DNA of 64,000 nucleotides from Ruminococcus_C callidus (GTDB lineage Bacteria > Bacillota > Clostridia > Oscillospirales > Ruminococcaceae). The notes beneath the pieces were generated by a model. The model was not told the DNA's origin and did no database searches. It was given only the letters and a program-made list of their open reading frames with translations. The stretch lies in contig NZ_CP186925.1 in NCBI RefSeq assembly GCF_049562855.1, positions 1,922,001 to 1,986,000 on the forward strand. Direction: 5' to 3'. Each line of letters begins with the position of its first letter. Position 1 is the first letter of the stretch. Both the position numbers and the translations under genes were made by a program. Of this stretch, positions 27,094 through 36,038 are shown in pieces.

Positions 27094-27966
27094 TCAAACC
27101 CCCAGATAGGAATTGCGGTGCATCAAAGTCACACGCAGCTTTTTCACACCACGTACTGCCTCGACCCGAAAGGTGTTTGTTCCTTCTTTTAGTGTCAGCC
27201 AAGTCGAACCGGAAACCAGCCGGTTCAGGATGTTGCTGTCCACGCCATTTCTGGTCAAGGTGACGGTCTTGTTTCCGGTTTTCGTGGTAATCGTAATGAC
27301 ATCACCGGTCAGAATATCGCCTTTGATTTGCAGATATTCGTCGTTTTCATTGTAGATGGTCGGTGTCACTGCCACCACTTCCTGCGGAATGTCGCTGGGC
27401 AATGCCTCAATTCGCAGCGTGAATCCGGTTTCATCGCCGTCATTGACAATGGAAAAGGTATCGTTGGTGGCATACACGCCCAAAGGAAACGGAGCATCGC
27501 TCTCTGGAAAGGGAAAGTGAAATGCTCCGGTGATGCCGCTGTAATAGGCATAGAAAATATCCCGGCTGTACCAGTAAATATCCGGGCAGAGAATGGAGAT
27601 CTGTCCGCTGATCTGCTGCTCGAAATTTGACACCTCGCAGGTTTCTACATACCCCTCGGCATAGACATCGATGTTCGCCGTCTTGTACCAGATCTTGATG
27701 TATCGGGACGGCTTGACCACATGATACAGCTGATGCCGTCGTTTCTCGATGCCGATGCCACGCATGGCAAAGGAGATGACCACGTTTCGCTTTTCGATGA
27801 AGGCATTGTTGAGGTAGCTGCCGTTCATGCCTGCATAAGAAGAAGTGGAAATCGTTCCGGCAGGCGGATTCAGACCTTCGATTTTTGAGGTCATGTATTG
27901 GTTGGCGGTGGCGGACAGATTCACTTGTTCGCCGGATTGGTTTTCTAAAATCAGGGTATAAAACAT
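27094..27966 (-). CDS. Distal tail protein (Dit) (prophage B)
   Basis: This 290-aa siphovirus Dit starts MFYTLILENQSGEQVNL, with GMNGSYLNNAFIEKRNV and a C-terminal carbohydrate-module-like half (GDVITITTKTGNKTV). It forms the tail-tip hub joining tube and Gp37-like protein. The ATG at 27966 has AAAGGGGTG upstream. The plus-strand moron promoter (27979-28007) starts only 12 bp from this start codon, so the moron sits directly at the Dit 5' end. Confidence 0.9.
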   Translation of the reverse strand: MFYTLILENQSGEQVNLSATANQYMTSKIEGLNPPAGTISTSSYAGMNGSYLNNAFIEKRNVVISFAMRGIGIEKRRHQLYHVVKPSRYIKIWYKTANIDVYAEGYVETCEVSNFEQQISGQISILCPDIYWYSRDIFYAYYSGITGAFHFPFPESDAPFPLGVYATNDTFSIVNDGDETGFTLRIEALPSDIPQEVVAVTPTIYNENDEYLQIKGDILTGDVITITTKTGNKTVTLTRNGVDSNILNRLVSGSTWLTLKEGTNTFRVEAVRGVKKLRVTLMHRNSYLGV

Positions 27967-27978
27967 GAGATGCACCCC

Positions 27979-28007
27979 TTTACATTTTGTGTTCAATGAT
28001 GTATAAT
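27979..28007 (+). promoter_or_regulatory. Sigma-A promoter of the tape measure-Dit moron (prophage B)
   Basis: TTTACA, 17-bp spacer and TATAAT on the plus strand drive the membrane protein at 28093 against the late-gene direction. With the terminator at 28853 it makes a self-contained moron. Confidence 0.8.
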
Positions 28008-28092
28008 AGAGACAACAGAGACGTTGGTTCTCTACGCAAAATCGGAATTTGTATAAGATCAACTTTGGAAATTTAGTATAGGGAGAAAGTAA

Positions 28093-28791
28093 ATGGAACA
28101 ACAGATAAAAGAACGGAAGAAAAAGCTTACTATAGATTTGTGGATAATCGCTCTGGTTACGATAGCAGTCTATATCGTCTATGGTGTTTTCGGAAGCAGA
28201 ATAATGAGTTTTTGCAAAAACAGTGATATTTCCGTTTGGCCAAGACTTTTGACGGCTGCTGCATTGGAATTTGGAATAGCGGGTCTTGGCATTACTATTG
28301 TAGGCCTAATGCGTAAAGAATCGTTCGCAAGTTTCGGACTTCGTTGGGAAAACGCAATCAAAGCTGTGCTTTGGACGATCGTGTTTTTTCTCCCGTATAT
28401 TCTTTTTATTTTCCTTTCAGGACAATTTGAGGGGTACGAACCATTGAGTATTATGGTTACCCCGGATCTTCACAAAGCAGGGATCGTAGCTACCATTATC
28501 GGAACACTGGTTATTGCGGTTGTCTGGGGCTTTTTTGAAGGCTTTAATTATGTTGTCATCTGTGAGAAAATCAACAGACGTTTCCCGGTAAAAACTAAAT
28601 TCTTTGATTGGGGTGCGCTTGTGGTTTCAATTATGGGCATTCTTTTTCATCCCATGAGCTTCAGCATACAGGGTATCATTGAAATTGTAACTACCTTTAT
28701 AGCCATTTATGGAATGCTTCAGGTGAGAAAAGTATACAAAAATGCATGGGGATGTGTTTTTGCTTTTCTGTTCATTTGGAATGCACTTTGA
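28093..28791 (+). CDS. CPBP/Abi-like multi-pass membrane protein (moron, prophage B)
   Basis: This 232-aa integral membrane protein has about six to seven hydrophobic segments. The layout and the pairs WGFFEGFNYV and MGILFHPMSF recall the CPBP (CAAX protease/bacteriocin-processing, 'Abi') family, but the canonical EExxxR motif is missing, so peptidase activity is doubtful. It lies between tape measure and Dit, opposite to the tail operon, with its own promoter and terminator. Lysogen-expressed cargo such as superinfection immunity is plausible but unproven. AGGGAGAAAG serves as ribosome binding site. Confidence 0.7.
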   Translation: MEQQIKERKKKLTIDLWIIALVTIAVYIVYGVFGSRIMSFCKNSDISVWPRLLTAAALEFGIAGLGITIVGLMRKESFASFGLRWENAIKAVLWTIVFFLPYILFIFLSGQFEGYEPLSIMVTPDLHKAGIVATIIGTLVIAVVWGFFEGFNYVVICEKINRRFPVKTKFFDWGALVVSIMGILFHPMSFSIQGIIEIVTTFIAIYGMLQVRKVYKNAWGCVFAFLFIWNAL

Positions 28792-28852
28792 CATACATCT
28801 TGTCACCTAATCTCATAATATAAACGAGTAAGACAAATTCTGATTTACCGAG

Positions 28853-28882
28853 AAAAAGGAGCGACTTAAATCGCTCCTTTTT
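28853..28882. terminator. Bidirectional terminator between moron and tape measure gene
   Basis: A 12-bp perfect stem (AAAAAGGAGCGA / TCGCTCCTTTTT) with loop CTTAAA ends both the moron (+) and, at its stop codon, the tape measure gene (-). If it works on the minus strand, Dit and later tail genes need read-through or another promoter. Confidence 0.85.
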
Positions 28883-31800
28883 AAGTATTCAGCGCGTTCC
28901 TCGTCATCCTATAAATCTCCAGCCGTGACAGCGACTTCGGACTATTATTTGTCTGATTCACTGTGCGGCTGTTGTCGTTGTTATAGTAGTTGTTGACCGT
29001 ACCGCCGGAACTGCCGCCAACGACTGCACCGGAGATACCATTCAAACTATAATTCAAATCAGAATCCATGGTCAGCTGCATGGCTTTCGCCACACCGCCT
29101 ACAGCTTTTTCCACATACTTCTTGCTTTTGTCAATACCATCTGCCAGGCCTTTCATAAAGTCCGGCATCCAGTTCTCGTAGTCTGTCAGCGGACCTTTGT
29201 CCGGAACCGAGAAGTGCAGGAAATCCCGAATGGTATCGGCAACATTGGTGACGCAGTCCGCCAGCCAGCCGATGGCACTCTGAATGCCGTCAATGATTCC
29301 CTGAATGATGTCCCGTCCCCAGTTCCAGGCATCCGAAGCCAGTCCCTTGATATATCCCACAGCGGCATCAAACCCATTCTGAATGGTAGATTTGATGCCG
29401 CTGATTTTGTCGGAAACCGCAGAACGAATGTTGTCCCAGATGCTGGACACCGTAGAAGAAATGCTCTGCATCACGTTGGAAACGGTGCTCTTGATGCTGT
29501 TCCAGATGTTAGATACCACCGACCGGATGGCGTTCAGAACATTGGAAACCGCAGAAGAAATCCGATTCCAGATGGAGGATACCACAGAAAAAATGGCATT
29601 CATCACACTGGAAATCGTGCCGGAGATGCTGTTCCAGATGGAAGAAACCACATTCCAGATTGCAGACAAGACAGACGAAATGAAACCAGATACAGCATTC
29701 CAAACCGTAGTCACCACATCTTGAATCGCTGTCAAAACCGTGGAAATTGTAGTAGAGATGGCATTCCAGATGGTTTCAAAGGTCGTTCGGATGCCTTCTA
29801 AAATCGGTGTTAAAAACGCCACGATCGCATTCCAAATGGCATTGATCTTCTCCGAGATCCAGTCCATCACTCTGCCCACAATGATCTGAATGGCTTCAAA
29901 AATCGTCTGAAACAGATAACCAAATGCCGTGATCAGCGGTTCTAAGGTGGTGTAAATGGCATTCCAAACGGTCGTAATGACGTTATAAATTGCCTGAAAA
30001 ACCGTAGAAACCACATTGTAAATGGCATTGAAAATCGTGCTGAAAAAGTTGTAGATCGCTGTAAAAATGGTGGTGAAGGTATTGGAAATAGACGTCCAAG
30101 TGTTGACGAAAAAGTCCCGGATTCCGGTAACGATTCCCGCGAAAAAGGAAGCAATGCTGTTCCATGTATCCACAAAAAATGTCTTGATAGAAGTCCAGAC
30201 TTCGTTCCAGCTTGTTCCGAACCATCCCAGTACCACATCTGCAATGCCTTTCAGGGTATTCATGATATTGCGAAACGTGTTGACAACGAAATTCCAGATA
30301 GAAGTAAAAATACCCTTGATACCGTCCCAGCACTGCTCCCAATCCCCAGTAAACAAACCGATCAGAACATCCAGCAGCCCCAGAAGAATGCCAGTAAACT
30401 CTGAAAAGATGTTGGAGATATTCTGAAAAACGCCTTCAAAAATGGGAGCTAACAGATTGCACAGCCCGTCCCACGCTGCTTTCAGCACATCGGTGAAACT
30501 CTCAAAATCGAATCCCAGAGCATTTAGCCGGTCAGTGATGCCCTGTGTCAATCCAGTAAAGGTGCTTTTGATTTGCTCCCAGATGGCGATGATATTGCTT
30601 TTGAATTCGTCATTGGTTTTCCAGAGATGCACAAAGGCAGCTACCAGAGCGGCAACAGCTGCGATAATGGCGAGCAGCGGACCTAATGACACACCCAACG
30701 CTCCGGTAATGGCTCCGATGCCACCTTGCACAGTAGAGAAAAGGGCAGGCAGTTTGGACACTGCGGAAAAGACTGTTCCCACGCTGGAAATGGTCTTTCC
30801 CAATACTATCAGCATCGGACCCAGAGCAGCAGCCACCAGTGCAATTTTCGCAATGGTTTCTTTTGTCCGTGGGTCTAATTGGTTCAGCTTGTCCACCAGT
30901 TCCTGAATACGGGAAACAATGGAGCGAATGGTAGGCATTAAAATATCACTAAAACTGATCGCCAATTCTTCCAGCTGGGACTTCAAGATGGTCACTTGTC
31001 CGGCAAGGTTATCCTGCATGACCGCTGCCATTTTTTCGGTCGTACCATTGTAGCCGTCTACTGTATCGGAACAGGTGTCAATGGCATTGGACAGTTTTTC
31101 AAAATCCGCCGGGGAACCGTTGATGATCGCCAGCATACCGGACATGGCCTCTTTGCCAAACAGCGAGGCAGCCGCCTGTGCCTGTTCTGCCTCGGAAAGG
31201 CCGCCCAATTTCTGACGAAGTTGCTCCATGAGTTCCCGTAAAGAATACATCTTGCCGGAACTATCTGTCAGAGAAATGCCGTACTGTTCCATGGCAGATG
31301 CTACCGTGTCTGTCGGCTTTGCCAGATTGGTAATGGCGGAACGCAGTGCTGTACCAGCCTGTGAGGATTTGATACCGGCATTTGCCATCAGTCCGATGGC
31401 AATGGCGGAATCTTCAGCGGAATAGCCCAAGGAACCCAGCACCGGAGCGGCATATTTGAAAGTTTCGCCCATCATGCTGACGTTGGTATTGGCATTGCTT
31501 GAGGCAGCCGCCAGAATATCCGCAAAGTGTCCGCTGTCCGAAGCAGACAAACCGAAAGCGGTCAAAGCATCCGTGACAATGTCCGAAGTAGATGCCAAGT
31601 CCTCACCGGAAGCGGCGGCAAGATTCATAATGCCTTCGATACCGCTGAGCATATCGTTGGTTTTCCATCCTGCCATCGCCATATAGTTCATGGCTTCCGC
31701 AGCCTCACTTGCAGAGAACTTCGTTTTACTGCTCATTTCACGAGCCTTTTCCCGGAGAGCATCCATCTCTGAACCGGTCGCACCGGACACCGCTGCCACC

Positions 31801-32324
31801 TTTGACATGGCAGAATCGAAATCCGCACCAGTTTTCACGGCAATGGTTCCCAGAGCTGTGACACCGGCAGTGACCGGCAGCAGCTTTTGTCCCACGCCAG
31901 AGATCTTGTCTCCGGCGGACTGCAGCGTTTCACCCAGAACACCCATCTTTTCCAAGGCGGTGTGAGAATTGTTTGCTTCTGTGGTCAGGCGTTTCAGTTC
32001 GTTTTCGGTTTCGATGATCTCACGCTGCAAAGCATCATACTGCTGCTGGGAGATTTCACCATTTGCAAGAGCCGTATTGGCTTGTTCTGCAGCGGTTTTC
32101 AGCACTTCCAGCTTTTCCTTAGTGGCGGATACCGCATCCGCCAGCAGCTTGTGCTTCTGGGATAAAAGTTCCGTGTTGGTAGGGTCGAGTTTCAGCAGTT
32201 TCTGGACATCTTTCAGCTGCGTCTGCGTACCCCTGATGTCCTTGTTGACACCTTCCAGTGCCTTGGACAGCTTGGTGGTATCGCCGCCGATTTCTACGGT
32301 GATGCCCTTGATTCGATTAGCCAT
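28881..32324 (-). CDS. Phage tail tape measure protein (prophage B)
   Basis: This complete 1147-aa tape measure protein starts with a coiled coil (about residues 15-115). A TP901-type PhageMin_Tail domain follows (about 160-400; SKVAAVSGATGSEMDALREKA, AAEAMNYMAMAGW, LANAGIKSSQAGTALR). Hydrophobic helices lie around 500-590, then a long Trp-rich repeat region (IWNxISxxISxV type, about 650-980), then a C-terminal FSVPDKGPLTDYE block. AAGGGGGTGAG precedes the ATG. It is the intact counterpart of the partial gene at 1-2178. Confidence 0.95.
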   Translation of the reverse strand: MANRIKGITVEIGGDTTKLSKALEGVNKDIRGTQTQLKDVQKLLKLDPTNTELLSQKHKLLADAVSATKEKLEVLKTAAEQANTALANGEISQQQYDALQREIIETENELKRLTTEANNSHTALEKMGVLGETLQSAGDKISGVGQKLLPVTAGVTALGTIAVKTGADFDSAMSKVAAVSGATGSEMDALREKAREMSSKTKFSASEAAEAMNYMAMAGWKTNDMLSGIEGIMNLAAASGEDLASTSDIVTDALTAFGLSASDSGHFADILAAASSNANTNVSMMGETFKYAAPVLGSLGYSAEDSAIAIGLMANAGIKSSQAGTALRSAITNLAKPTDTVASAMEQYGISLTDSSGKMYSLRELMEQLRQKLGGLSEAEQAQAAASLFGKEAMSGMLAIINGSPADFEKLSNAIDTCSDTVDGYNGTTEKMAAVMQDNLAGQVTILKSQLEELAISFSDILMPTIRSIVSRIQELVDKLNQLDPRTKETIAKIALVAAALGPMLIVLGKTISSVGTVFSAVSKLPALFSTVQGGIGAITGALGVSLGPLLAIIAAVAALVAAFVHLWKTNDEFKSNIIAIWEQIKSTFTGLTQGITDRLNALGFDFESFTDVLKAAWDGLCNLLAPIFEGVFQNISNIFSEFTGILLGLLDVLIGLFTGDWEQCWDGIKGIFTSIWNFVVNTFRNIMNTLKGIADVVLGWFGTSWNEVWTSIKTFFVDTWNSIASFFAGIVTGIRDFFVNTWTSISNTFTTIFTAIYNFFSTIFNAIYNVVSTVFQAIYNVITTVWNAIYTTLEPLITAFGYLFQTIFEAIQIIVGRVMDWISEKINAIWNAIVAFLTPILEGIRTTFETIWNAISTTISTVLTAIQDVVTTVWNAVSGFISSVLSAIWNVVSSIWNSISGTISSVMNAIFSVVSSIWNRISSAVSNVLNAIRSVVSNIWNSIKSTVSNVMQSISSTVSSIWDNIRSAVSDKISGIKSTIQNGFDAAVGYIKGLASDAWNWGRDIIQGIIDGIQSAIGWLADCVTNVADTIRDFLHFSVPDKGPLTDYENWMPDFMKGLADGIDKSKKYVEKAVGGVAKAMQLTMDSDLNYSLNGISGAVVGGSSGGTVNNYYNNDNSRTVNQTNNSPKSLSRLEIYRMTRNALNT

Positions 32325-32341
32325 ACAATCTCACCCCCTTA

Positions 32342-32880
32342 TCAAAATTTATCAAAGTCACTCTGATCCGCTAACATATGATATTTGTATTCGTCATTCT
32401 CCCGTTCGGTGAACATATCATTCACCAAACCAATGGTCAAAAAATCCAAATCGCCCATTGACAAACCAAGCTGAACGCACCGCAACAAAAACAGCGGTGT
32501 GGTCATCGGTCGGTCAATCGGGCGATGTTTTTTTTAGACTGAACCTGTGTTTCTACGTTCAAACCCCAAAGATTGATCAGTTGCGGCAAAATCTCATAAA
32601 TACTGAACGTGTTAAACTGCTCCAGCCATTCGTCCGACGATGCCGGAATGGCTGCATCGGCGTGTTTTGCCATGATATAGGCGATGTTTTCAAATACCTC
32701 AAGGCTTTCAATGTCCAGTGCGGAAGATTTCTCTGTATTTTCTCCCACAGACTTTTGCAGTGCCGCAAAGTCTTGATAAATATCTCTGCGAAATTTCAAG
32801 CGATACAGTCTGGGGACTGCTGCACTTGCCTTAAACGGCACATCAATACCATCAATGGTGATGTTCTTCTGAATTGCCAT
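32342..32880 (-). CDS. Tail assembly chaperone gpGT, made by -1 frameshift (prophage B)
   Basis: If ribosomes slip -1 at 32527-32533, translation of the gpG gene continues past its stop in the -1 frame. It adds about 60 residues that end YKYHMLADQSDFDKF at 32342, just before the tape measure start (32324). The layout (short major-tail-downstream gene, slippery site near its 3' end, open overlapping frame, tape measure next) is the classic lambda gpG/gpGT organisation, in which the fusion recruits tail tube subunits onto the tape measure. The extension starts HRPIDRPMTTP and has no stop until 32342. Confidence 0.75.
32503..32880 (-). CDS. Tail assembly chaperone gpG-like (prophage B)
   Basis: This 125-aa protein (MAIQKNITIDGIDVPFKASAAVPRLYR at its start, written here as two joined blocks MAIQKNITIDGI and DVPFKASAAVPRLYR) sits between major tail protein and tape measure. 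It is a typical Gram-positive phage chaperone of the 'phage tail assembly chaperone' type. The protein ends ...QSKKNIARLTDR. The slippery heptamer lies at KN. It is the unshifted, major product; the -1 product is the gpGT entry. Confidence 0.82.
   Translation of the reverse strand: MAIQKNITIDGIDVPFKASAAVPRLYRLKFRRDIYQDFAALQKSVGENTEKSSALDIESLEVFENIAYIMAKHADAAIPASSDEWLEQFNTFSIYEILPQLINLWGLNVETQVQSKKNIARLTDR
32527..32533 (-). other. -1 ribosomal frameshift slippery heptamer
   Basis: On the minus strand the gene reads TCT AAA AAA AAC ATC. The heptamer A AAA AAC is in the canonical X XXY YYZ phase, so tandem tRNA slippage needs no mismatch in the first two positions. The zero-frame stop is nine codons downstream and the -1 frame stays open for about 60 codons. 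Confidence 0.8.
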
Positions 32881-32892
32881 ACTGCACCCTCC

Positions 32893-33507
32893 TTACGCTT
32901 TCACAGTGGTCTTGGAAGCCGTTCCGACTGCCGGTGTGTATACGTTCTTGTACCAGCCATCATAAGTAGAAGCATCTGTGGATTCACAGGTCTTTGCCTT
33001 TACCAGACCGTTCGGCAGTGCCGAAGCCTTGATGGAGATGGTTTCAGTCTTTACTTCCTTGCTGTCCTCGGTAGTCTGTCCCTCTGTTGCTGGACGGGAA
33101 GCGGAACAGCAATAGAGAACATGGCGAATCTTCCGCTTATCTCCGGTGAATTCAAACAGCAACGCAAACTGTGATACCTCATCATCATTTCGTTCCACCA
33201 AAACACCGTTGCTGTCCAGGATCTCTCCCAGAATATCTGTAGAGAAATCTGTAGGAATCAAGGCGATTTCCAAATCACCTTCATAGCCAGAATTGTTGGA
33301 AATTACGTAGTATACGATGTCGTCGGCATAAAAATTTTCGTTTTCGCCGTTTGCATCAATGGAAATGGAAACCGCACCCGGCAGACGCACCGGATCCACA
33401 TAGACCGGTGTCAGATTGGCTCCGCTGGCATCGGTTACCCAGTCCTTGATTTTAGCGTAGTGTACATTGGTCAAACCGAATTTGACCTTGTTCTTTTTGT
33501 TTGCCAT
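32893..33507 (-). CDS. Major tail protein, phi13 family-like (prophage B)
   Basis: This 204-aa tube protein (FGLTNVHYAKIKD, DPVRLPGAVSISIDANGENENFYADD, YEGDLEIALIPTDF) has the pattern of phi13/TP901-type major tail proteins that stack as hexamers to form the tail tube. It lies just upstream of the chaperone gene, with 12 bp between. GGAGG-like AGGTTTAAG precedes the ATG. Confidence 0.9.
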   Translation of the reverse strand: MANKKNKVKFGLTNVHYAKIKDWVTDASGANLTPVYVDPVRLPGAVSISIDANGENENFYADDIVYYVISNNSGYEGDLEIALIPTDFSTDILGEILDSNGVLVERNDDEVSQFALLFEFTGDKRKIRHVLYCCSASRPATEGQTTEDSKEVKTETISIKASALPNGLVKAKTCESTDASTYDGWYKNVYTPAVGTASKTTVKA

Positions 33508-33512
33508 AGGAC

Positions 33513-33830
33513 TTAAACCTCCGTTTCGTAAAGCACTTCATAGAGCCTTTCCGACTCTATCCAGACTTCTGATTTTGTGTAGTAAATCTCATGACGTTTC
33601 AGAACCTCTTCAATCTGCTTTTCCAGTTCAAGATTCTTAACATCTGTGTAAAGTTCAATATCCAGCATCTTAAAACTAAAATACATTTGATTATCCGCTG
33701 AAAATGTATTTTCTCCAGGAGATAAAAACAGCAAAAAAGGCGGTGCGGGACTTTCACCCTCGGCGAAATGATGGTAGGCGAAAGGCAGTCCCATCTCTTC
33801 CATCATTTCTGCGATCTGTTCGTAGGTCAT
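33513..33830 (-). CDS. Tail terminator-like protein (prophage B)
   Basis: This 105-aa protein is in the tail terminator/completion position between the HK97 gp10-like protein and the major tail protein. It has LPFAYHHFAEGESPAPPFLLFL and YFSFKMLDIELYTDVKN, a pattern seen in clostridial tail-completion proteins. It overlaps the upstream gene by ATGA. Assignment is mainly by synteny. Confidence 0.72.
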   Translation of the reverse strand: MTYEQIAEMMEEMGLPFAYHHFAEGESPAPPFLLFLSPGENTFSADNQMYFSFKMLDIELYTDVKNLELEKQIEEVLKRHEIYYTKSEVWIESERLYEVLYETEV

Positions 33831-34195
33831 GACAAAGCCCCCTCGATTAAATGCTCCAGCAACTGTACACCGTTTTCTTCCGCAGGAGCAATATGCGGTT
33901 TGCCGGATACACGTCCACCGCCACGCTTAGCGTGTCCCTTTTCCAAAAGGTGTGCCAGCTGATAGCGATTCTTACTGTGGACAGTTATCTCCAAAGAGTG
34001 ACTGTTTTCGCCAGTCTTTTTCGTTGCCCAGCTTTTTGCATATTTTCCGGTGTCCTTCGGAGCATTGGCGGAAATCTCGTTTTTCACTTGCGTGGCGGTT
34101 TTCCGGACAGCCTTTTTCATGGCGGTATCTGCAAGGTCTGCATATTCTTGCAAGCCCTGCATGATTTCCGCTGCAAGATTGTCAATACTGGTCAT
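33827..34195 (-). CDS. HK97 gp10-like neck/tail protein (prophage B)
   Basis: This 122-aa protein has the HK97 gp10 signature: a helical N-terminus (AVRKTATQVKNEISANAPKDTGKYAKSW) followed by a short beta region with YQLAHLLEKGHAKRGGG. It is a head-tail joining or tail-completion component. It overlaps both neighbours by a few bases, consistent with translational coupling. Confidence 0.85.
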   Translation of the reverse strand: MTSIDNLAAEIMQGLQEYADLADTAMKKAVRKTATQVKNEISANAPKDTGKYAKSWATKKTGENSHSLEITVHSKNRYQLAHLLEKGHAKRGGGRVSGKPHIAPAEENGVQLLEHLIEGALS

Positions 34196-34529
34196 TTTGT
34201 CCTGCCTTTCTGGCTTCTGCAGTAATTTTCAGATAATCCTTGTGCAGATAATCCGGTGTAATACCGGTGATGTCATAAATATTTCCCTGAAACAAGATTC
34301 GGTTGCCTGTTACAGACGGCATCCAGTTTCGACTTTGCCGAATGAGGAATTCCAGCGTTTGTGTTTCTTTGGTCACACCAGCATCCGTATGCTCCACAGA
34401 AAATTTCAAAGTCACTCTTGCCAAGCAGGAAAAAGCTTCGTCCCACACAGCGGTGTGATTGCCAATTTCATCGGTAACGACACGATTCTCCAGAAAGGCG
34501 ATTCTCTGATTGAGTGTTCCAATTTCCAT
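34182..34529 (-). CDS. Head closure protein, SPP1 gp16-like (prophage B)
   Basis: This 115-aa protein has GTLNQRIAFLENRVVTDEIGN and WDEAFSCLARV, the pattern of phage head-tail adaptor/closure proteins that seal the portal channel. The ATG at 34529 overlaps the stop of the connector gene (TGATG). Confidence 0.83.
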   Translation of the reverse strand: MEIGTLNQRIAFLENRVVTDEIGNHTAVWDEAFSCLARVTLKFSVEHTDAGVTKETQTLEFLIRQSRNWMPSVTGNRILFQGNIYDITGITPDYLHKDYLKITAEARKAGQNDQY

Positions 34530-34801
34530 CAAATCACATCCTCTCGCTGTGCAAACAGCATGGCACGAAGCGTTAACGTCAGCTTGGAAAAGTCTGCAGT
34601 ATTGCGGTTTTCATAGAGATAAGAAACCGTGTAGAGCATCGCTGTTCGTACCACATCTTCGTTTTCTGAAAAGCGTTCCTCGTCCATTCTTCCCACATCC
34701 ATTACCAGCTGTTTTGCAGTTGAAATAAGGGAGAGCAACAATGTATCGTCATCTTCAAAATCAATCCGCAGATACTGCTTGACTTCCTGTAAAGTTACCA
34801 C
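34529..34801 (-). CDS. Head-tail connector, gp6-like (prophage B)
   Basis: This protein of about 90 aa has VTLQEVKQYLRIDFEDDDTLL, the hallmark of phage gp6-like head-tail connectors, which form a ring below the portal. The GTG at 34801 has AAAGGGG at suitable distance. A TTG at 34810 is also in frame but would touch the ribosome binding site. Confidence 0.83.
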   Translation of the reverse strand: MVTLQEVKQYLRIDFEDDDTLLLSLISTAKQLVMDVGRMDEERFSENEDVVRTAMLYTVSYLYENRNTADFSKLTLTLRAMLFAQREDVI

Positions 34802-34823
34802 CCACTCCAACCCCTTTCTCTGA

Positions 34824-36023
34824 TTACGCTTTCTTGATGGTAAGTGTCTTGATAGCTTCTGGAAGAATTAGCTTTCCGTCAAGTCTCTGACTTGCAAGAA
34901 AACCAACCTGACCTGTCATGGCAAAGAGTTCATTCAGTCTCTTGAAAGAACGTCCCTGTCTGTCAGCCACCCAGTAATAGCTAAAGTCACCGAATGCCAT
35001 GCACTTGTTGCCTGCCTTGATTTCCGGCACATAGCTGGATGTCTTGTAAGGACGATTGAGGATTGTATCCGGCACACCTGCCTGCACGGACGGATTCCAG
35101 ATGTAATTGCCTGTGTTATCCTTCAGCTTGCGAAGTGCCTTCACTGTGGAATCGTTGAGCACCCATACAGCTTTCTTGCGGTACGGACTTCTGAGGGAGT
35201 AGAAAAGTTCCATCACATCATCAAATGTAATGCTTGCACCTGTGGTGGAAGTGCCGTCTTCCGCACCGCCTGTAGCATTAAAAATGCCGGTCGGTTTTCC
35301 CTTGCCATCACCAACGAAGAACGCCTCTTCTTCCTTAGAACCGATTCTTCTTGCGAACTCCTTTGCAATGTAGGACGGCAGGTCAAAAACAGAATCATTC
35401 AAAAGTTCTTCTGAAATTTTAATTGCTGTTCCAAGCTTATATGCGGAAAGCGATGCCTGCCCAAATGTATCATCAGAAAGAGAATACTGCTGTTCCTCGT
35501 CCATCCAGACAGCCTCGCCCTTGGAAGTCACAATCGGAATCTTGCGGTCGCCGTTGGAAGTTTTGATAACCGTTGCCATCTGGCGGAAAATGCTCTCTTC
35601 CTCCAATGATTCCACCAGTTTTCGTTCAAACTCATCTGGAACAAGATAGCCACCCTCTGCGTCTGTGCCAATGTGCAAATCATCGTGGACATCGATCCAG
35701 TTGCGGTTTCTGATACTGTTCCAGAATGCCGTTTTGTAATTGTCGCTTGCTGTACCTGTCTTTTCCGTTACATTCGGAGTTGCAGGTTTGCCGAGAACAG
35801 GAGTGGAAGTTGCCTTGTTCATTTCAGCTTCAATTTCAGCCTGTCGTTCCAGACGCTGAATTTCCTTGCCAAGATCGACAATGGTCTGTTCCATTGCATC
35901 GTAAGTCTTGGAATCTTCCTCACTGAGAACGCCGTTTGCATTTCTCTTGCTGTCGAGAAAATCACGGGCAGTGTCCCAAGCCTTCTTTCTCTTTTCTCTC
36001 AGTTCCTGAATTGTCATAGCCAT
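34824..36023 (-). CDS. HK97-type major capsid protein (prophage B)
   Basis: This 399-aa major capsid protein has an N-terminal coiled-coil delta/scaffold domain (about residues 1-90), a cleavage region, then the HK97 fold: GGYLVPDEFERKLVESLEEES, IPIVTSKGEAVW, AFFVGDGKGKPTGIF, and the C-terminal RLDGKLILPEAIKTL. The ClpP-type protease upstream would remove the delta domain. GGAGG precedes the ATG at 36023. Confidence 0.95.
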   Translation of the reverse strand: MAMTIQELREKRKKAWDTARDFLDSKRNANGVLSEEDSKTYDAMEQTIVDLGKEIQRLERQAEIEAEMNKATSTPVLGKPATPNVTEKTGTASDNYKTAFWNSIRNRNWIDVHDDLHIGTDAEGGYLVPDEFERKLVESLEEESIFRQMATVIKTSNGDRKIPIVTSKGEAVWMDEEQQYSLSDDTFGQASLSAYKLGTAIKISEELLNDSVFDLPSYIAKEFARRIGSKEEEAFFVGDGKGKPTGIFNATGGAEDGTSTTGASITFDDVMELFYSLRSPYRKKAVWVLNDSTVKALRKLKDNTGNYIWNPSVQAGVPDTILNRPYKTSSYVPEIKAGNKCMAFGDFSYYWVADRQGRSFKRLNELFAMTGQVGFLASQRLDGKLILPEAIKTLTIKKA

Positions 36024-36038
36024 AATCAATTCCTCCAA

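Noticed and set aside
28093..28791. Calling the moron membrane protein an active CPBP metalloprotease
   Set aside because: The EExxxR motif required for the family's active site is not visible.
28881..32324. Many long open frames antisense to the tape measure gene (for example 29214-29801, 30442-30906) and to 1-2178
   Set aside because: They are reverse-strand shadows of the Trp-rich repeat DNA, lack ribosome binding sites, and their peptides follow the repeat period of the tape measure gene.
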